NCBI GenBank assembly: GCA_029953675.1
Contig: JAMWBK010000008.1
Span: 641,001 to 705,000 of the forward strand
DNA from: Rhodosorus marinus
Lineage: Eukaryota > Rhodophyta > Stylonematophyceae > Stylonematales > Stylonemataceae
Direction of reading: 5' to 3'
DNA: 64,000 nucleotides
Under the pieces are notes generated by a model. The model saw nothing but the letters and a program-made list of their open reading frames with translations, did not search any database and was not told where the DNA came from. A program made the position numbers and the translations under genes. Of this stretch, positions 1 through 11,223 are shown one piece after another; position 1 is the first letter of the stretch, and each line of letters opens with the position of its first letter.

Positions 1-24
1 GGCACTGCGTTTGCTGGCTACAAT

Positions 25-2368
25 ATGGCCCTCCGAGACAGAATTTTTCAGATGGTGTTTTCACCCAAGTTGCGGACCGCGAACGGCAGGCGATCACTCA
101 AGGTGGTGAAGCAATCCCCTGGTCGTGCAAAACCAAAAAATTTAAAGATCTGGGTAGCGAAGGACTGGAAGAGCATTCCCGATATTTCGAAAGGCCCGTT
201 GACCAAAGTCAACAGGAAAATCAAGCTCTGGGCATCACGGAAGGGCATGTGCCTTGGAGAGGTTTCGGAAAACGCGTTAACCAGAGTCAAAAAAAAGCGG
301 CAAAAACTTGACTGGGCTGAGCAGAAGATGAGATACGAAGGTTTAGACTTTCGTCTATTGATCGAGTCCTTAAAAGCGCAGATAGATACAATCCGTTCTG
401 AAGTGCTAATAGACCCAGAATCCGAGGAGCCACCGAGGAAACTGCAGAGCCCCAAGAGCGCACAGACATTCAAAACCCGATTGAAAAACATGTCACGTTG
501 TAATGAAGAGATTCACCGTGAACCCATGCATCAAAAAATACAGTCTCGGTTGACAGAGGTTTTTGAAAAATTGAAGCGGGAAGGTACGACAAGTCTCCTC
601 GATGAGGAGTACGTGCCGCTGCTAGAGTTCATGGTTGTAGAAAGAGGTCTAGTAAGATGAAAAACGAAAACTCCGCTCTCGCAAGTCTATTGCTGAACAG
701 TGCTTTTCGATTGTATCGCAGACAGAAGAGGCCGCTGACCTCCTATACGAGTTTCCAGAATATGAGAACAGTTTGCAAAAATCGAAACATATTCACAAGC
801 TCTTCAACTTGTTTCTTGCGCATCCATGCCCTGAGGCTATCTGCTCGCTTGCAAAAAAAATTGACGCAGAAATGATTTTACAACCATATGGGGCAGAGCT
901 CTTACAAGCAATGAGTCAGTCGGCTGTCTTTCTCGTTGACCTCAAGTCTGCAAGGAAGCTCTTTATGCTAGCCTTGTCGCGCGCGAGGAGTAATGAATCC
1001 ACGAGCTATTTTCACTCCCGACGCTTTTCTTTGAGGATTGCCATCCGTACAATCTGCTCATTTCAAATTATGCATTCTTGGACTGGAGTACAGGATATCC
1101 GAGCGAAGATGTCTCCCCGGCTGTTCGAACCGTCATTGCAGCCCACTGTGACATGGGGGATACAGCAAGAGCGCACCAACTATTTGGAATCCTACTAACT
1201 TGTTCCGCGATACAGATTCCAGCGAAGACATACGAGGGTTTGCAAATCAAGCTCATCGAGGATGGGCACTACGACAGATCTGCGAGACTGCACAACAGGC
1301 TTCTTCGCACAAGACGCATGCCCGCGGGGGATGCAATCGAATCCTTCCTTCTCGCGCTTGCTAAAACGGGTAGGCCTGCACCCACCCTTGAATAGACATG
1401 CCCAATGAGGCTTGGGGGTCTCAACGTGGGAGGAAACTGCTTAGGTAGTTTCGGAGCCTTTCACCATGTCTATAGACAAATGTTGCAGGAGCAATTCACC
1501 GACATCAAACCGTTGCACAAAGTGGTTTTAACCCTTCTCATGGACTCTCCGAGACGTGTTCGTTTGTATGCCTCCAGGATACCCCCACTAGAGCGGTCTC
1601 CTAGTCATATCAACCATTTTCTCCAATCGATCCTACTCAAGCAAGCTGGAAAAGATGCTACCAAACAATCGTATCGCTATCTTCCGTACGAAACGCTTCT
1701 TTCAGCATTCGGATACGTCGAGGACTTCGGTCGCGTATGCGACAGGAAAACCCTTGTGTTGATTGACGCTTTAATGCTTCAATCCACACGCTTTCTACCG
1801 AACCTTGTGCATGATGCCTCCGGTTCACGGTTGCTTGAAGCTATTCGGCACCTTATCAAATCATCGCACTTGGAATCGGCTTTCGAGTACCGAGATGTTC
1901 TGAAGGAGAGAAAGGGCTTGATACCCACTTGTGTATACAACAGAATGATTCGGTCCCGTCTCGAGTCAAGAAAACTCTGCTCGGCGGAAAGAGTATACTT
2001 GGAAATGCGAGATGCGCACAGTTCTGAGAACGCAAGCACTCGAGAGGTAACGTTCAGAAGCGATCGGCACCAGGTCATTGTCACAAGCTTCTGGGCTAAA
2101 CCTCATATGTAACTAATCACCTGGCTCATATATATCTGGCTCCTCCAAGATGATGACGCTCGTGGCTTTGAGGAGAAAAGGTCCAGTAGCCCTATTGCCT
2201 CGGTTTAAGTCGATGATTCAAGATGGATGGGTACCAGGCGCCTCAATTTCTCACCTATTGGTTGAGGCCGGCATGGACGTCGAATCCAAGCAGAAGGTTA
2301 CTGCCCTACTTCGGAGTTCTTACCCAAAGGCGCGTTACATTCCCGCAAAATTGAAGGGCAGTTGGTAG
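25..2368 (+). CDS. PPR-like helical-repeat protein (possibly 5' partial)
   Basis: Probable pentatricopeptide-repeat-like RNA-binding protein, as typically used in plastid or mitochondrial RNA processing. Helical pairs read like PPR units, for example YNLLISNYA near 1057-1083 and a GDTARAHQLFGIL stretch near 1155-1193. The exons join cleanly: an intron at 652-721 (GTAAGA..CAG), a frame change between about 990 and 1036 whose junction I could not fix, an intron at 1370-1444 that removes an in-frame stop, and an intron at 2047-2149 with a CTAAT branch-like site. The stop is at 2366-2368. The first ATG is at 25, but the frame is open to the window edge, so the 5' end may lie outside. The first exon is basic (many K/R), compatible with organelle targeting or RNA contact. 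The family call is inference from repeat character; the unresolved junction could also be a genuine frameshift. Confidence 0.55.
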
Positions 2369-2664
2369 CTCGTGCCGATCCATCTGCGCGATGAAAGACA
2401 TTATTTTGTTCTATTATTGAACTGAACGTCACAAAGAAGCCCTCAAGCCTCAAGTCTCAAGCACACTTTGGACTCTATTCAAGATTTAATGAACGGAAAG
2501 GTTCGCATCGATTGGGAGTTACAACACTGTTTAGTTAGTCGTTATAGTCTATAAGAAGAGGAAAAATTGTTAAATTGAGGGGTAGTCGACGAACGCATGT
2601 TCCGTCAACCCTACATTGTTTGGTCAGCAGCGTGCCTTTCTCTTTCTGTATCGTGCGGTGAGTT

Positions 2665-3458
2665 CTAGCTACTGCAGCTACTGTATTTTTCAATCCACAT
2701 CCCAGCCACTTCCATGAAAGTTGTCCGGTAGAACTTTTCCAGGTTACTGATTGCCGCCTCCTCACACATGCGTCTGGTTACGCAAAAAGCAAGAGACGGA
2801 CGTTAGCTCACAAAAGGAAAGAATGGAAGCGTGTGGTCACACTTACGATATCAACGGCAAGTTTATCCGCATCTCTCCTTCAACAGTCTGGATACAAGCA
2901 TCGTCCCCATCCTCTTCCATTCTCATGCTTCCGTAGGAGTGAACAATGTCCTCAAAAGCTCGAGGTTTTGAGTCAAAATACTGAACGAAAGGCTCCTCTT
3001 CATCGTTCCACGTGTGGTGCTAAAGCAGAGGATACGGAGATAAGCTAAGCACTTGGTAATCGGCCACCATCAAGCTGAGGAGTTTTCAACCTACTTCATC
3101 AATTGTCCCGACAACGTCTTGCATCATCCCTCTGGCAATGTCCGGAATCCCGTCAAATAGCTTTGGGGTAAAGCTCTGTATTCTATGGTTGACCCCATCC
3201 TTCTCTTGCCACTCCTTCACAATTTCAATCTTCTCCAAGTGTCCAACCTCCACATATAAATTCAAATAATCGTCCTGATCTCTGATCTGACGCAGGCAAA
3301 CCAGCAAACCAGGCTCAGCATACTCACTAAAACGGAAGCCTCCGCAGTAGAGTCAGCGAGAGATTCCCTGACCCCCCAAAAAACCAAGAAAGAACTCGAC
3401 CTACCTCCCAAAACTGTTGGCGCGGAATCTCCACTCGCGCTTCTACGAGAAACTTCAT
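2665..3458 (-). CDS. Small START/SRPBCC-like lipid-binding protein
   Basis: A four-exon gene of about 194 aa, read by hand because its exons are short. Exon 1 (3458 down to about 3401) begins MKFLVEARVEIP, the usual opening strand of START/polyketide-cyclase folds. The second exon is about 3339-3095, the third 3019-2847 and the last 2773-2665, with GT-AG introns of about 61-75 bp; the stop is TAG at 2665-2667. The middle carries YLNLYVEVGHLEKIEIV, and the C-terminal helix includes FYRTTFMEVAGMWIEKY, consistent with the long closing helix of SRPBCC proteins (DUF2505-like). The donor of intron 1 is ambiguous by four bases. Ligand and location are unknown. The region upstream on the coding strand is strongly G/T-rich, as for other genes here. 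Confidence 0.5.
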
Positions 3459-4660
3459 TCCCAAAAACCCAAATAATAAACCCTCCAACTCACACCTCCC
3501 AGACCAGTCTTCAGATAACTTTTCCTAGCAGACGACACCCAAAAAAAAAGAGGATAAAGACCTCTCTCCAAAATCACCCCACACAAAAAAAAACAAAACC
3601 TATCCACACCTGACACCCCCCGCCCGCTCCCCTCCCAAAACCTCCCAAGTGGTAGGTTAACCAATCCTTAAATAACAAAAAAACAAAAACAGAAACAACA
3701 CACACCACTCCTTCTCAACTACAATTCTATCCACAAGCCCCGCCTATCGTTCCCCGCCCACCCTCCCCCACCCCCAACCACACCAGTCCTACACTCCCTA
3801 TCTCTCAGTTAGAATTCATGAAAACATTCCATCCCCCTCCCCGCCCACTCAAAGCAAAACAAACCCCCTGCTGGTCAACATACCCCAACTACACCTTCTC
3901 CAAACGCCCATCCAATCCAACGAAACAAAAAAAACCTAAATATATTCATAACCGTCATCACAATTATCAATCTATTCAAAAGATTAACCAGTTAAATATA
4001 TATTAAATTAAATACAATATACTTATATTGACTGAATTATTAGCGACGCTTAAATATTAAGCCTCTACTTTTGCGTCATCATACTTATCAATCTATTGAA
4101 AAGATTAACCACTTAAATATATATTAAATTTAATATATTATATTTATATTGACTGAATTATTGGTGACGGTTAAATGTTAATACTCTACTCATTTTTTTC
4201 GGGGGGGGGGCGGGGGGTTGGTGTACTCTATCCGCTGATTTTGGAAGGATTAAACGGGTATTTTTGTATTTTGTATTAATTTAGTTGGATTAACCCAATG
4301 GGGGAGGCTTCTAGAAGTGGGATGATTCTTTGACGAATGAAGTTAAGAATGTTGCTATTTGATAGGTGGTGCATGGCCAATGGAAGGGAAGATATTTGAT
4401 TGAAAAATGAAAACAAATTTTTGGGGGGATGGGAGGGTAAGTTTTCATAGCTTTTTATGTGATGAGTTTTTTTTGCATTAAAAACGGACGTTGTGTCTTG
4501 GAAAAAAATTGACCCTACCCTTTGTCAGCTAGGGGTGCTTATTGTTTGATGGTGGATTGCGACCACTAGTAAAAAAAAAAGGGCTTGGGATATGTTATCC
4601 TATTATGATAATTTTATGAGAGATGTGTGTTCTTTATTTTTTTGTAACGGGGGGAGGATT
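3459..4660. promoter_or_regulatory. Divergent strand-skewed upstream region
   Basis: On the + strand 3460-3900 is A/C-rich and nearly free of G. Then comes an AT-rich core (3930-4190) holding a tandem duplication. 4200-4660 is G/T-rich with a run of ten G at about 4201-4210. This mirror layout recurs between other divergent gene pairs in the window. It fits a bidirectional promoter for the START-like gene on the minus strand and a former gene on the plus strand. Confidence 0.45.
3953..4194. repeat. Tandem duplication of a 121-bp AT-rich unit
   Basis: Two adjacent copies, 3953-4073 and 4074-4194, keep an exact 121-bp register at three separate landmarks: TATCAATCTATT at 3965 and 4086, GACTGAATTA at 4030 and 4151, and CTCTACT at 4063 and 4184. 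The copies differ by scattered substitutions. The repeat sits in the centre of the divergent upstream region. No coding capacity. Confidence 0.85.
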
Positions 4661-4685
4661 ATGGCGTTGGGTATGTTCTCCTTGA

Positions 4686-4988
4686 GGGGTTTCGAAAGGT
4701 CCGGTTGGATGGCTGGTGGTCTCCACCGCATTCATTTCAATTGTATCAATGATTGCGGCAGTTCCTGTTGTTGGATGATGCAAATGGATGCATGCCGGCG
4801 GTCTTACTCCTCACTTCGCAAGGATAACGAGGATGTTCCTATTGTATACGTGCGAGCTTTTGCTCGTTACGGAGTCCTTTCATCCTGGATTAAGGGCTGT
4901 TGCTCTCGTGCAGGCAGAGATAAAAGTTTATAGACCCGAAATGCTTGGGAGTGCTTATGGGACAATATTTGAGGTTCTTAATGGTTGA
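4686..4988 (+). pseudogene. MFS-transporter-like f
   Basis: This is a fragment resembling a major facilitator superfamily transporter. One frame encodes a hydrophobic segment (VVSTAFISIVSMIAAVPVVG), then an in-frame TGA at 4776-4778, then a stretch ending in RPEMLGSAYGTIFEVLN. The latter resembles the conserved LGSAYG helix of MFSD1-type carriers. Only about 100 codons remain, far short of a 12-helix transporter, and no clean splice removes the stop. A G/T-rich leader like those of active genes lies upstream. Most likely a decayed copy; a multi-exon gene with exons I failed to find is the alternative. Confidence 0.3.
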
Positions 4989-5835
4989 TGTTCCGGTTGT
5001 GGGTTTCCAGGAACTCTTTCCGCGCATATCGAGGTGTTTAGCATTTGGTATTGGCAGCCACCATGATTTTTCCGTCAGTAGCTACCGCCAGCAGTCGAGC
5101 TTAACAACGAAAATAGCATCTAAGCTATTAACAGGTCGGACACTCTTGCATACCGTAATATGGCATTGCGAGGAGATGCGCCAGAAAAAATCATCGAACG
5201 TGGAGCGCGAGTCCAGGAGTATCGCCTTCTCCTAACGGAGCCCCTCCTTCCCGGTTCCCCCTAAACCCCCAAAAAGGGAGAAAATAGTAACTCTACTAAA
5301 AACGAGCTTAGGAACCCATCCTCAAGTTGTAAAATCGGTGATTTGATCCCCCTGGCAGTAGCAATACTCGTACAGTACCACCCCCCTCCCCGGGGATTTC
5401 GATCGAAAAACGAACGATTTCGGTGATGGACCCGACTCGTCCAAACTATTTTAGAAAAATGAGTAGAACTTACATCGAAGGTAGACGACTGCCCTTTGAG
5501 ATTTTTCCCGTCAAATTTGTACGCCCTGGTTACAATTTTTCATGATCATCTACAAAACTCAATTTCAAGTTTCAAGACGATGTAATATTATTCTTCCGAA
5601 TAATCGTGGACCGTGGAAGCGGTTAAAATTGTACTAAACTTCACTACTCGTAGTCAAAAACTTCCAAGAATTATGTTTTGAGGATATCGTTTTTGGGGTC
5701 TGTTTTAATGGGGTTTTTCTGTAGGGCGAATTTCTGAATTTGGCAAGAAGCGTCAAGGTCTCGTAGTCGCTCCGTAGAGCTGATGTTGTAGCAAAGTTCC
5801 CTCGTCAACTTTTCATTCTTAGAACTTTCTTTTAG
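4989..5835. other. Intergenic, no gene recognised
   Basis: Short open frames exist on both strands, but none shows a recognisable domain or consistent splice pattern. Composition is mixed with C/A-rich patches near 5240-5400. Confidence 0.4.
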
Positions 5836-6010
5836 GAAGCTGTGTCGTCCTTCACTTTTGCCAGTGGGTTGTTCACGTGATTTTAACAACGTGAAACCCT
5901 CTTCGAGATAGCGTTCAGTCCATTTTCGTTTGCTAGTGGGTTGTTCACGTGGTCTTTCCCACGTGAAACCCTCTTTGAGGAAACAGTGCCGCCCTTTCAG
6001 CTAGTGGATT
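5836..6010. repeat. Tandem ~72-bp repeat with CACGTG hairpins
   Basis: Two near-complete units and a partial third. The shared segment (agtgggttgttcacgtg) begins at 5864 and 5936, a 72-bp period; a shorter match (agtgg) follows at 6003. Each full unit contains an inverted pair around a G-box. In unit 2 TTCACGTGG pairs with CCACGTGAA (5944-5952 and 5959-5967). In unit 1 the matching arms are TTCACGT and ACGTGAA. Confidence 0.75.
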
Positions 6011-6113
6011 CTTAGGTTTTGTATGGAGCGTCAGGGTAGTTTGGACTGATTGAGCTCGAAGCGAATGGAGAGGTTAGATTCTTGGTAGTTAAATCAAATC
6101 TGTTTCAACAGCT

Positions 6114-6368
6114 TTACTTGTTTCTGGGAAACGGAACGCCATAGAGAGCTCCATGCAAACTGTACAGGCGAATCGGATCCGCAGAGGCCAGTTGCTCGCG
6201 ATAACCATTACACGGTACGGCTGACCTAATCTCCCCAAAGCTCTCTCTGTCACCCGCAATCAGCATCTTCAGTAGTTGTATGCTCGGCCTTGATTTTTGA
6301 GGGGTACTGGACTGTTCGGAAGTCGCGTCCACACTATCCTCGATCGGCAAATGCTTCCAGCTGGCCAT
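6114..6368 (-). CDS. Hypothetical 84-aa ORF
   Basis: ATG at 6366-6368, stop at 6114-6116. The product starts MASWKHLPIEDSVD and has no domain, signal peptide or membrane segment that I recognise. It may be an exon of a larger gene or a chance ORF. The upstream region lacks the strong skew typical of starts in this window. Confidence 0.2.
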   Translation of the reverse strand: MASWKHLPIEDSVDATSEQSSTPQKSRPSIQLLKMLIAGDRESFGEIRSAVPCNGYREQLASADPIRLYSLHGALYGVPFPRNK

Positions 6369-7310
6369 GGTTCTCTTTTAAGTCTCTAAAGGCAATCACT
6401 CACTTCGTCACTATCTAGTCCTGAGCAGCGTTCAACCACGACTCCACTGACTCATGTCGTATAGCTGCTGCTATTTATACCTGAAGAGGAGTCATGTACG
6501 TCACCCTCTTCCTGACTCGCTCTCCCCAACACCAAGTTGCTGTGGCGAATGGCCATCTGTGAGCTCGTGATAGAGTCGGAGGAATCTATTCATAAAACTA
6601 GAGAGAAATGAAATACCCCTTTCCGATCAAATTACATTGACAGTCGAAACCGCCAAAAAAATCAATCGCCACTAGATTTACCGACCACAAATACGAAGAC
6701 ATTCTTGTTGGGGGGACGTGCATCCTTCTTCCTCTTCTCACATCGCAACCAAGACCTCGAAATGCGCTAAATGATCGTCTGACGTCGCTCTAATCATCCG
6801 TACGAGTTTCTTCTTCTCACACGGGCTTTCTACTCCTTTGTCTTTCCTTCCCAGCAAATGAGCGAAAAGCGATTCGAGAGAAATCTCTCCAGCTGGGCAC
6901 CTGCCGTTTCCTCTTGTAAAATATATAAAATACATTTGCTTTCATCACTCAGGAGCTTACATGGACTGGGCCCTCTTTGTCTATTTTAGAGTAATTTTTA
7001 CGTGGATGGTTGGAGCGAAGTCAGCCGACCGCTTATAGCGTTGCGAGGTCTTGGGTGGGATGCAAGGCGACGGAGGAGGAAGAACGTATGAGGGCAAGAA
7101 CATCTACGCATAAGAATCGCCTCTCCAGAGGCCCTCTCCAGGGAAGAGATTCACAGGAAACACATCATTTTCACACATGTTGGGAAGACGCGGAAACGCA
7201 ACTTTTCCTCCATGGCCAAAAATGGACATGTTCCCGCGGGAGGCATTTGAAAAATGTACGCGTTGCAGCTTGTTCGTTCTCCCTATCCTACAATAAAGGA
7301 GGTGTTTGCT
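6369..7310. other. Intergenic, nothing recognised
   Basis: No ORF here looks protein-like. A minus-strand frame at 6738-6935 and a plus-strand frame at 7010-7324 are low-complexity and unsupported. Confidence 0.35.
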
Positions 7311-8360
7311 TTAGAGCACGATGAGACAGTCTAGCTCTCGCTCGGTGACCAACTGACACTGCTGCAAAGGGCTCGTACTTTCTAGAGTAACACCGGATGT
7401 TTGAGGGGCAGTAGTTTCAATGCCAATGAATCCTACAGGATGGTTCACGCCGAGGTTGACAGTAAGGTTCTCCGTGTCCTAATCAGCAATGGCATTGATG
7501 GAACAAGCCAACGGCTGCTGAAAAATGATAATCTCTATGGCGCTGTTTAAGATTCGGAGAGCAAGGGTTTAGCAAAAACCCACGTATTCAACTTTCGCGT
7601 CCGAAGACAATCTTTTCGTTCTGGATAAAAGTTGCCGAACGTTAAGATCCTTCCAAACTACCAACTATCCGCGAGTTGTGGGTCCGTCTCACCTCACATC
7701 CGCAGAAACGAAACTCAACCCGAAGGTCAACTGCGCACAGTGGGTGGTAGTTGAAGTTATGCCAGTAGGGCCCAAACATTCAGAGGTAACCAGGGAGGGT
7801 TGGGTGATATCTTCTAGGGCAATCCTGATAAACCCAGTTCGTGCGGGCCTGCTAGTGGACTCTGCACCTATGGCGATGCGCCTAAACGGCATCAACATAT
7901 CCTACAGAGACGTCAGTTTCGAATTCGACGTGCACTATGTCTAGAGAGAGGTTTTCGTTGAGTTGTTGCGCACAAACGGCCAAGTTTCGAAAACAATCTT
8001 TTTTTTTACATAATCTTGTATAGTCGAACTACTAGGTAATAAAAATTTTACATCCAAGACTCCGAGAGAGTCTTGCTCAGACCAAATGCAACCGTTTCAC
8101 TAAAAATTGCTGTTTCTTGCCAAGAACATCTGTCTGAAGTATCGCTCAGGTCCACGATTCTTGCTTGTCCTATGTTGGTTGATCCACACACTGCTCCTAT
8201 CAACGTCCATACCATGTCTTCTGCTGTCCCACCAGGCACAGTCACTATCACAGCTCGAACAGGATGGTCTGATGTTTTCCGAGAACTCCGTCTCCAGCTC
8301 CGAAGCACTTGTGCGATGCAAATCCATCTGTTGCCCTCGATTGGTGTTACTTCTGTTCAA
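7311..8360 (-). CDS. Unrecognised repeat-domain protein, possibly secreted or decayed
   Basis: At least three minus-strand segments look like one multi-exon gene. The last (about 7468-7311) ends with TAA at 7311-7313 and contains NLTVNLGVNHPVGFIGIE. A middle segment around 7690-7850 contains TGFIRIALEDITQPS before a GTGAGG donor. An upstream one (about 8270-8090) contains DHPVRAVIVTVPGGTAED. These align with each other as a short beta-rich repeat (HPVxxxxI pattern), suggesting tandem copies of one domain. Exon joins could not be completed: the segment upstream of the first repeat is in another frame, and there is no certain start codon. A/C-rich sequence at 8380-8640 marks a minus-strand 5' end. 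Function unknown; a pseudogene is possible. Confidence 0.35.
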
Positions 8361-8379
8361 ATATCCAGCTGTTTCTGTT

Positions 8380-9100
8380 CTCCTTCTTGTTCCCCTCTCT
8401 TTCTTATCTAGCCTCCTTCACATCATTCAATGTCCAGGCAACACAAGTGGACCAATCTTTATATATACCTCCAAATCGGTTATCGAAACATCTTGAAACC
8501 CTCCTAAAATCAACTTTCCCACAAATCCTCAATTTTGCCATTAAATTACATCACTCAAGTTGAAGGTCTGTTCCAAACTGAATAGAAAAATACGAAAAAA
8601 ACAACAACAGAATCCAATCCGCGCACTCCATTTATTTTTTTTCTATCATTCAGAGTCACGTCCAATGGAGTAATTTTTCTTCGATTATTTAATCACATCA
8701 CTCACCCTGACGTGTGCCGAATCCCAAGTGAGTAATCATATCTCAACTTTCACTAATTATATTTAAAATACCTGTTTTCCACTGCCAAAGGGAAATCACC
8801 TTCTGACCAATCAGGAGAGTTCTTTTTTTTTCATGGGGAGATTGAGACTATTTTTACTTTGCTGCACCTCCCTCCTAAGCAGAACTATTTATACAAAAAA
8901 GAAAACGCTGTTTTTGCAAGTGTTTTGGAGGTTTTCTTGTCGTGATGAGTAACGAGGTTGTGGTAAACGGACCATAAATCTATTTTTGCCTACGACCGAT
9001 GAGGGTAGGGTTTTTGGAGTTTCCAAAAGAGATGGATTGTTCATGGTTAGTGAAGGCAGGAATAAAAGAAAATTCGACCTAGTTAGGGAGGGTGGAGTAG
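8380..9100. promoter_or_regulatory. Divergent-type upstream region
   Basis: A/C-rich at 8380-8640, AT-rich at 8640-8900, then G/T-rich at 8930-9100 on the + strand. This is the layout seen between known divergent genes. The minus-strand partner is the 7311-8360 gene; I could not find a convincing plus-strand gene after 9000. Confidence 0.3.
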
Positions 9101-9287
9101 TTCACCAGCGAACGTGTTTGCTGTTTCTGCTGGCTTTGTAGATGGAAAACGTTAGCTCGGATTCTATTCTTGGAGGGGGGTAAGCCATATGAGGCCTTGC
9201 TGAGCTTGCTTGAAAACTATGGTACGAGAGGAGTTGATTGGGGTTCCAAGTTGATGCCATCTGGAGCAAATCACCAGACGTAAAATT

Positions 9288-9415
9288 AGTGCTTGCTCTT
9301 TTCTGTCCTCTGTCCAGTCTCCGTAGACTCCAACAAGTTGAGGCGCTAAAATAGTGCTCTCTATCTTCAGTCCTCCGTCCGTGGACTGTGATAAGTGGAC
9401 TCCAAAATTTTGAAG
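9288..9415. repeat. Degenerate ~65-bp tandem repeat
   Basis: Two diverged units begin with AGTGCT at 9288 and 9353 and share cytosine-rich tct/cagtc segments and GGACTCCA-like ends. Identity is moderate. The surrounding 9100-10180 has no recognised gene. Confidence 0.4.
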
Positions 9416-10185
9416 GAGAAGGTACATGTGTCTCACTAAAGACCAGCCAAATTAGTATTTCCGGAGTAGTGCTCATTTTAACCCTAGCCAACGGGTTACA
9501 CTTTAGAAACTGGTGTTCATGGATTCAAGTCTTGCCCTGTTCATGACCGGAGAATTCAGAACGTTGAGACATGTGAATAGCGAAATGGAGGCCTCAGCTT
9601 CCTCGTACCAGAACGATGAACTAAAGAATTGAGCTAAATCATACTATTTGAATCGTGGACACATCGTCGGTGCCTATGAGGGCGAGGGCTCACGTCCGTT
9701 TTGGAAATACAAGTTTGCCCATATCCGTAGTTGGAGGTTCGCTTACGCTTTGCAAACCGAGACACTGCACCCTCCTCAATCCAGCAATCTTGCTCGAGAG
9801 CACGAACAAGGGAGGCATCCCATGAGAACACGTTTCCATCCTCCGCTGCACATCCCGGCGACTGCAGCTCTCGCGTTTTTCACACATGGGAATCACGTTG
9901 TAGGAGAGGGAGACCTTGGAACGAGCAGGGAAAGGAGCCCTGACACAGCGGAAGATCCATCAGCCGCCAAGGTGAAATCTTCCATTTAACACCATTCATA
10001 CATCAAGAACCAGTTTATCTGAACTTTGTCAACGAAAAAGGCTGGCACTTCGAAAGCGTTGAAGCGTGGGGGACAGGAACCGCTCCGCTTCAGGATTCTC
10101 ACGGTCTCTGCTTCAATGGACATTCGCTAACCCAGCTCGGGAGCACACACGGATCCAACACCTAAAAGACACGTGTCCTAAACAG
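9416..10185. other. Intergenic, nothing recognised
   Basis: Overlapping frames on both strands near 9630-9990 are Arg/Ser/Pro-rich without domains, and none has an ATG in a sensible context. Confidence 0.35.
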
Positions 10186-10244
10186 TAATAACAAATAATA
10201 TTTGGACTAGTGTTGTTATTAGCAAATCATCCTCGATGATTTGC
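10186..10244. repeat. Two consecutive perfect stem-loops
   Basis: Stem 1 is TAATAACAA (10186-10194) paired with TTGTTATTA (10213-10221). Immediately after it, stem 2 is GCAAATCATC (10222-10231) paired with GATGATTTGC (10235-10244) with a 3-base loop. Both are perfect. They could be a small structured RNA, a terminator or a mobile-element end. Confidence 0.6.
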
Positions 10245-10825
10245 CAACCTGGCAGAATATTACTATTATTTCTACCTTTTGCCGTGGAGTATGTTGGGCG
10301 CTTGTGGACGTCGTGCCTTGTTGTTGAGACGTCGCCGTAAACCTGGTGTTTCAGTTGTGCGGTGCGGAGGTATTTGGATTGAGGAGGAGTGGGCTAGCGT
10401 TTTGGCTTCTAAAAGGTAAGATCTGTCCGTTGAATGCGTTCTTATTGGTTGTTCCTGTACAAGTATCTCTGTCTCCGTCCGTTCCTTAAAGCTGTTGGGG
10501 ATGAACCAGACAACCTCCGAGCTTGGTATGTCTAGACTTTGCGCAGTGAAGGAGACGGGCGGAGGAGCAGCATGAAAGTTTGAAGATGATGAAATTATCA
10601 ATAGACAAGCATATATCTGAAACTCGCTTTTTTAGTGCGACGTGTGATCACCATTGCTACTGATTCTACCTTTCACGTTGAAAAACGAGTTCCAAAAGTT
10701 CTCGGACTGTTTTGTGCTGCTCTCGGTTGACGATCTTCCGAAGTCGTAACCTAATAGAACTTTTTCCTGTGCACTTTTCACGTTTCCGGGTCAGCTTCTT
10801 CACAGACTGCTTTGAGGCTCCGATC

Positions 10826-11065
10826 ATGGAGGGCGAAAAGATGGGACAGCTTATGACCATGGTTGAGAGCCAGAATCAGCTCAACATGATGGCTGAAGTG
10901 CTCGAAACCATTGCTCTTCGATGTTTTGAGAAGTGCATTTACAGCCCTGGAAAGGAAATGACGTCAAAGGAGAAAGATTGCTCTATGAAGTGCATGGACC
11001 GATTCGTTGAGACCATGAACATCGTCAGCGACACACTCCGCTCGAGGTCAAACCAGCTTCCATGA
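10826..11065 (+). CDS. TIM13: Mitochondrial small Tim chaperone, Tim13 type
   Basis: A 79-aa intermembrane-space chaperone that, with Tim8, escorts hydrophobic precursors to the inner-membrane TIM22 or outer-membrane SAM machineries. The twin CX3C motif is complete: C33-x3-C37 and C52-x3-C56 separated by 14 residues, as in Tim13. The flanking patterns RCFEKC and KCMDRF match Tim13 better than Tim8, Tim9 or Tim10. The start is set at ATG 10826 rather than further upstream in the open frame because it gives the usual family length. Single exon. An AATAAA signal follows at about 11161. G/T-rich sequence precedes the gene. Confidence 0.88.
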   Translation: MEGEKMGQLMTMVESQNQLNMMAEVLETIALRCFEKCIYSPGKEMTSKEKDCSMKCMDRFVETMNIVSDTLRSRSNQLP

Positions 11066-11223
11066 AAACTTGTCAAGCGCGACCCGTCGTACATTTTTAA
11101 AGCTCTGCTTCTAGAGCCCTTGTAACTGTTCAACATTAAAGTATTTCATGTACATACTAGAATAAAAACAAAAAACGAACGTGATTGATGGCTCTCGACG
11201 CAAGTACTCATACGCCGCACTGT

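Noticed and set aside
10272-10601. 109-codon minus-strand frame upstream of TIM13
   Set aside because: It begins at TTG, has no ATG, and lies in the G/T-rich leader of TIM13; low-complexity on the minus strand.
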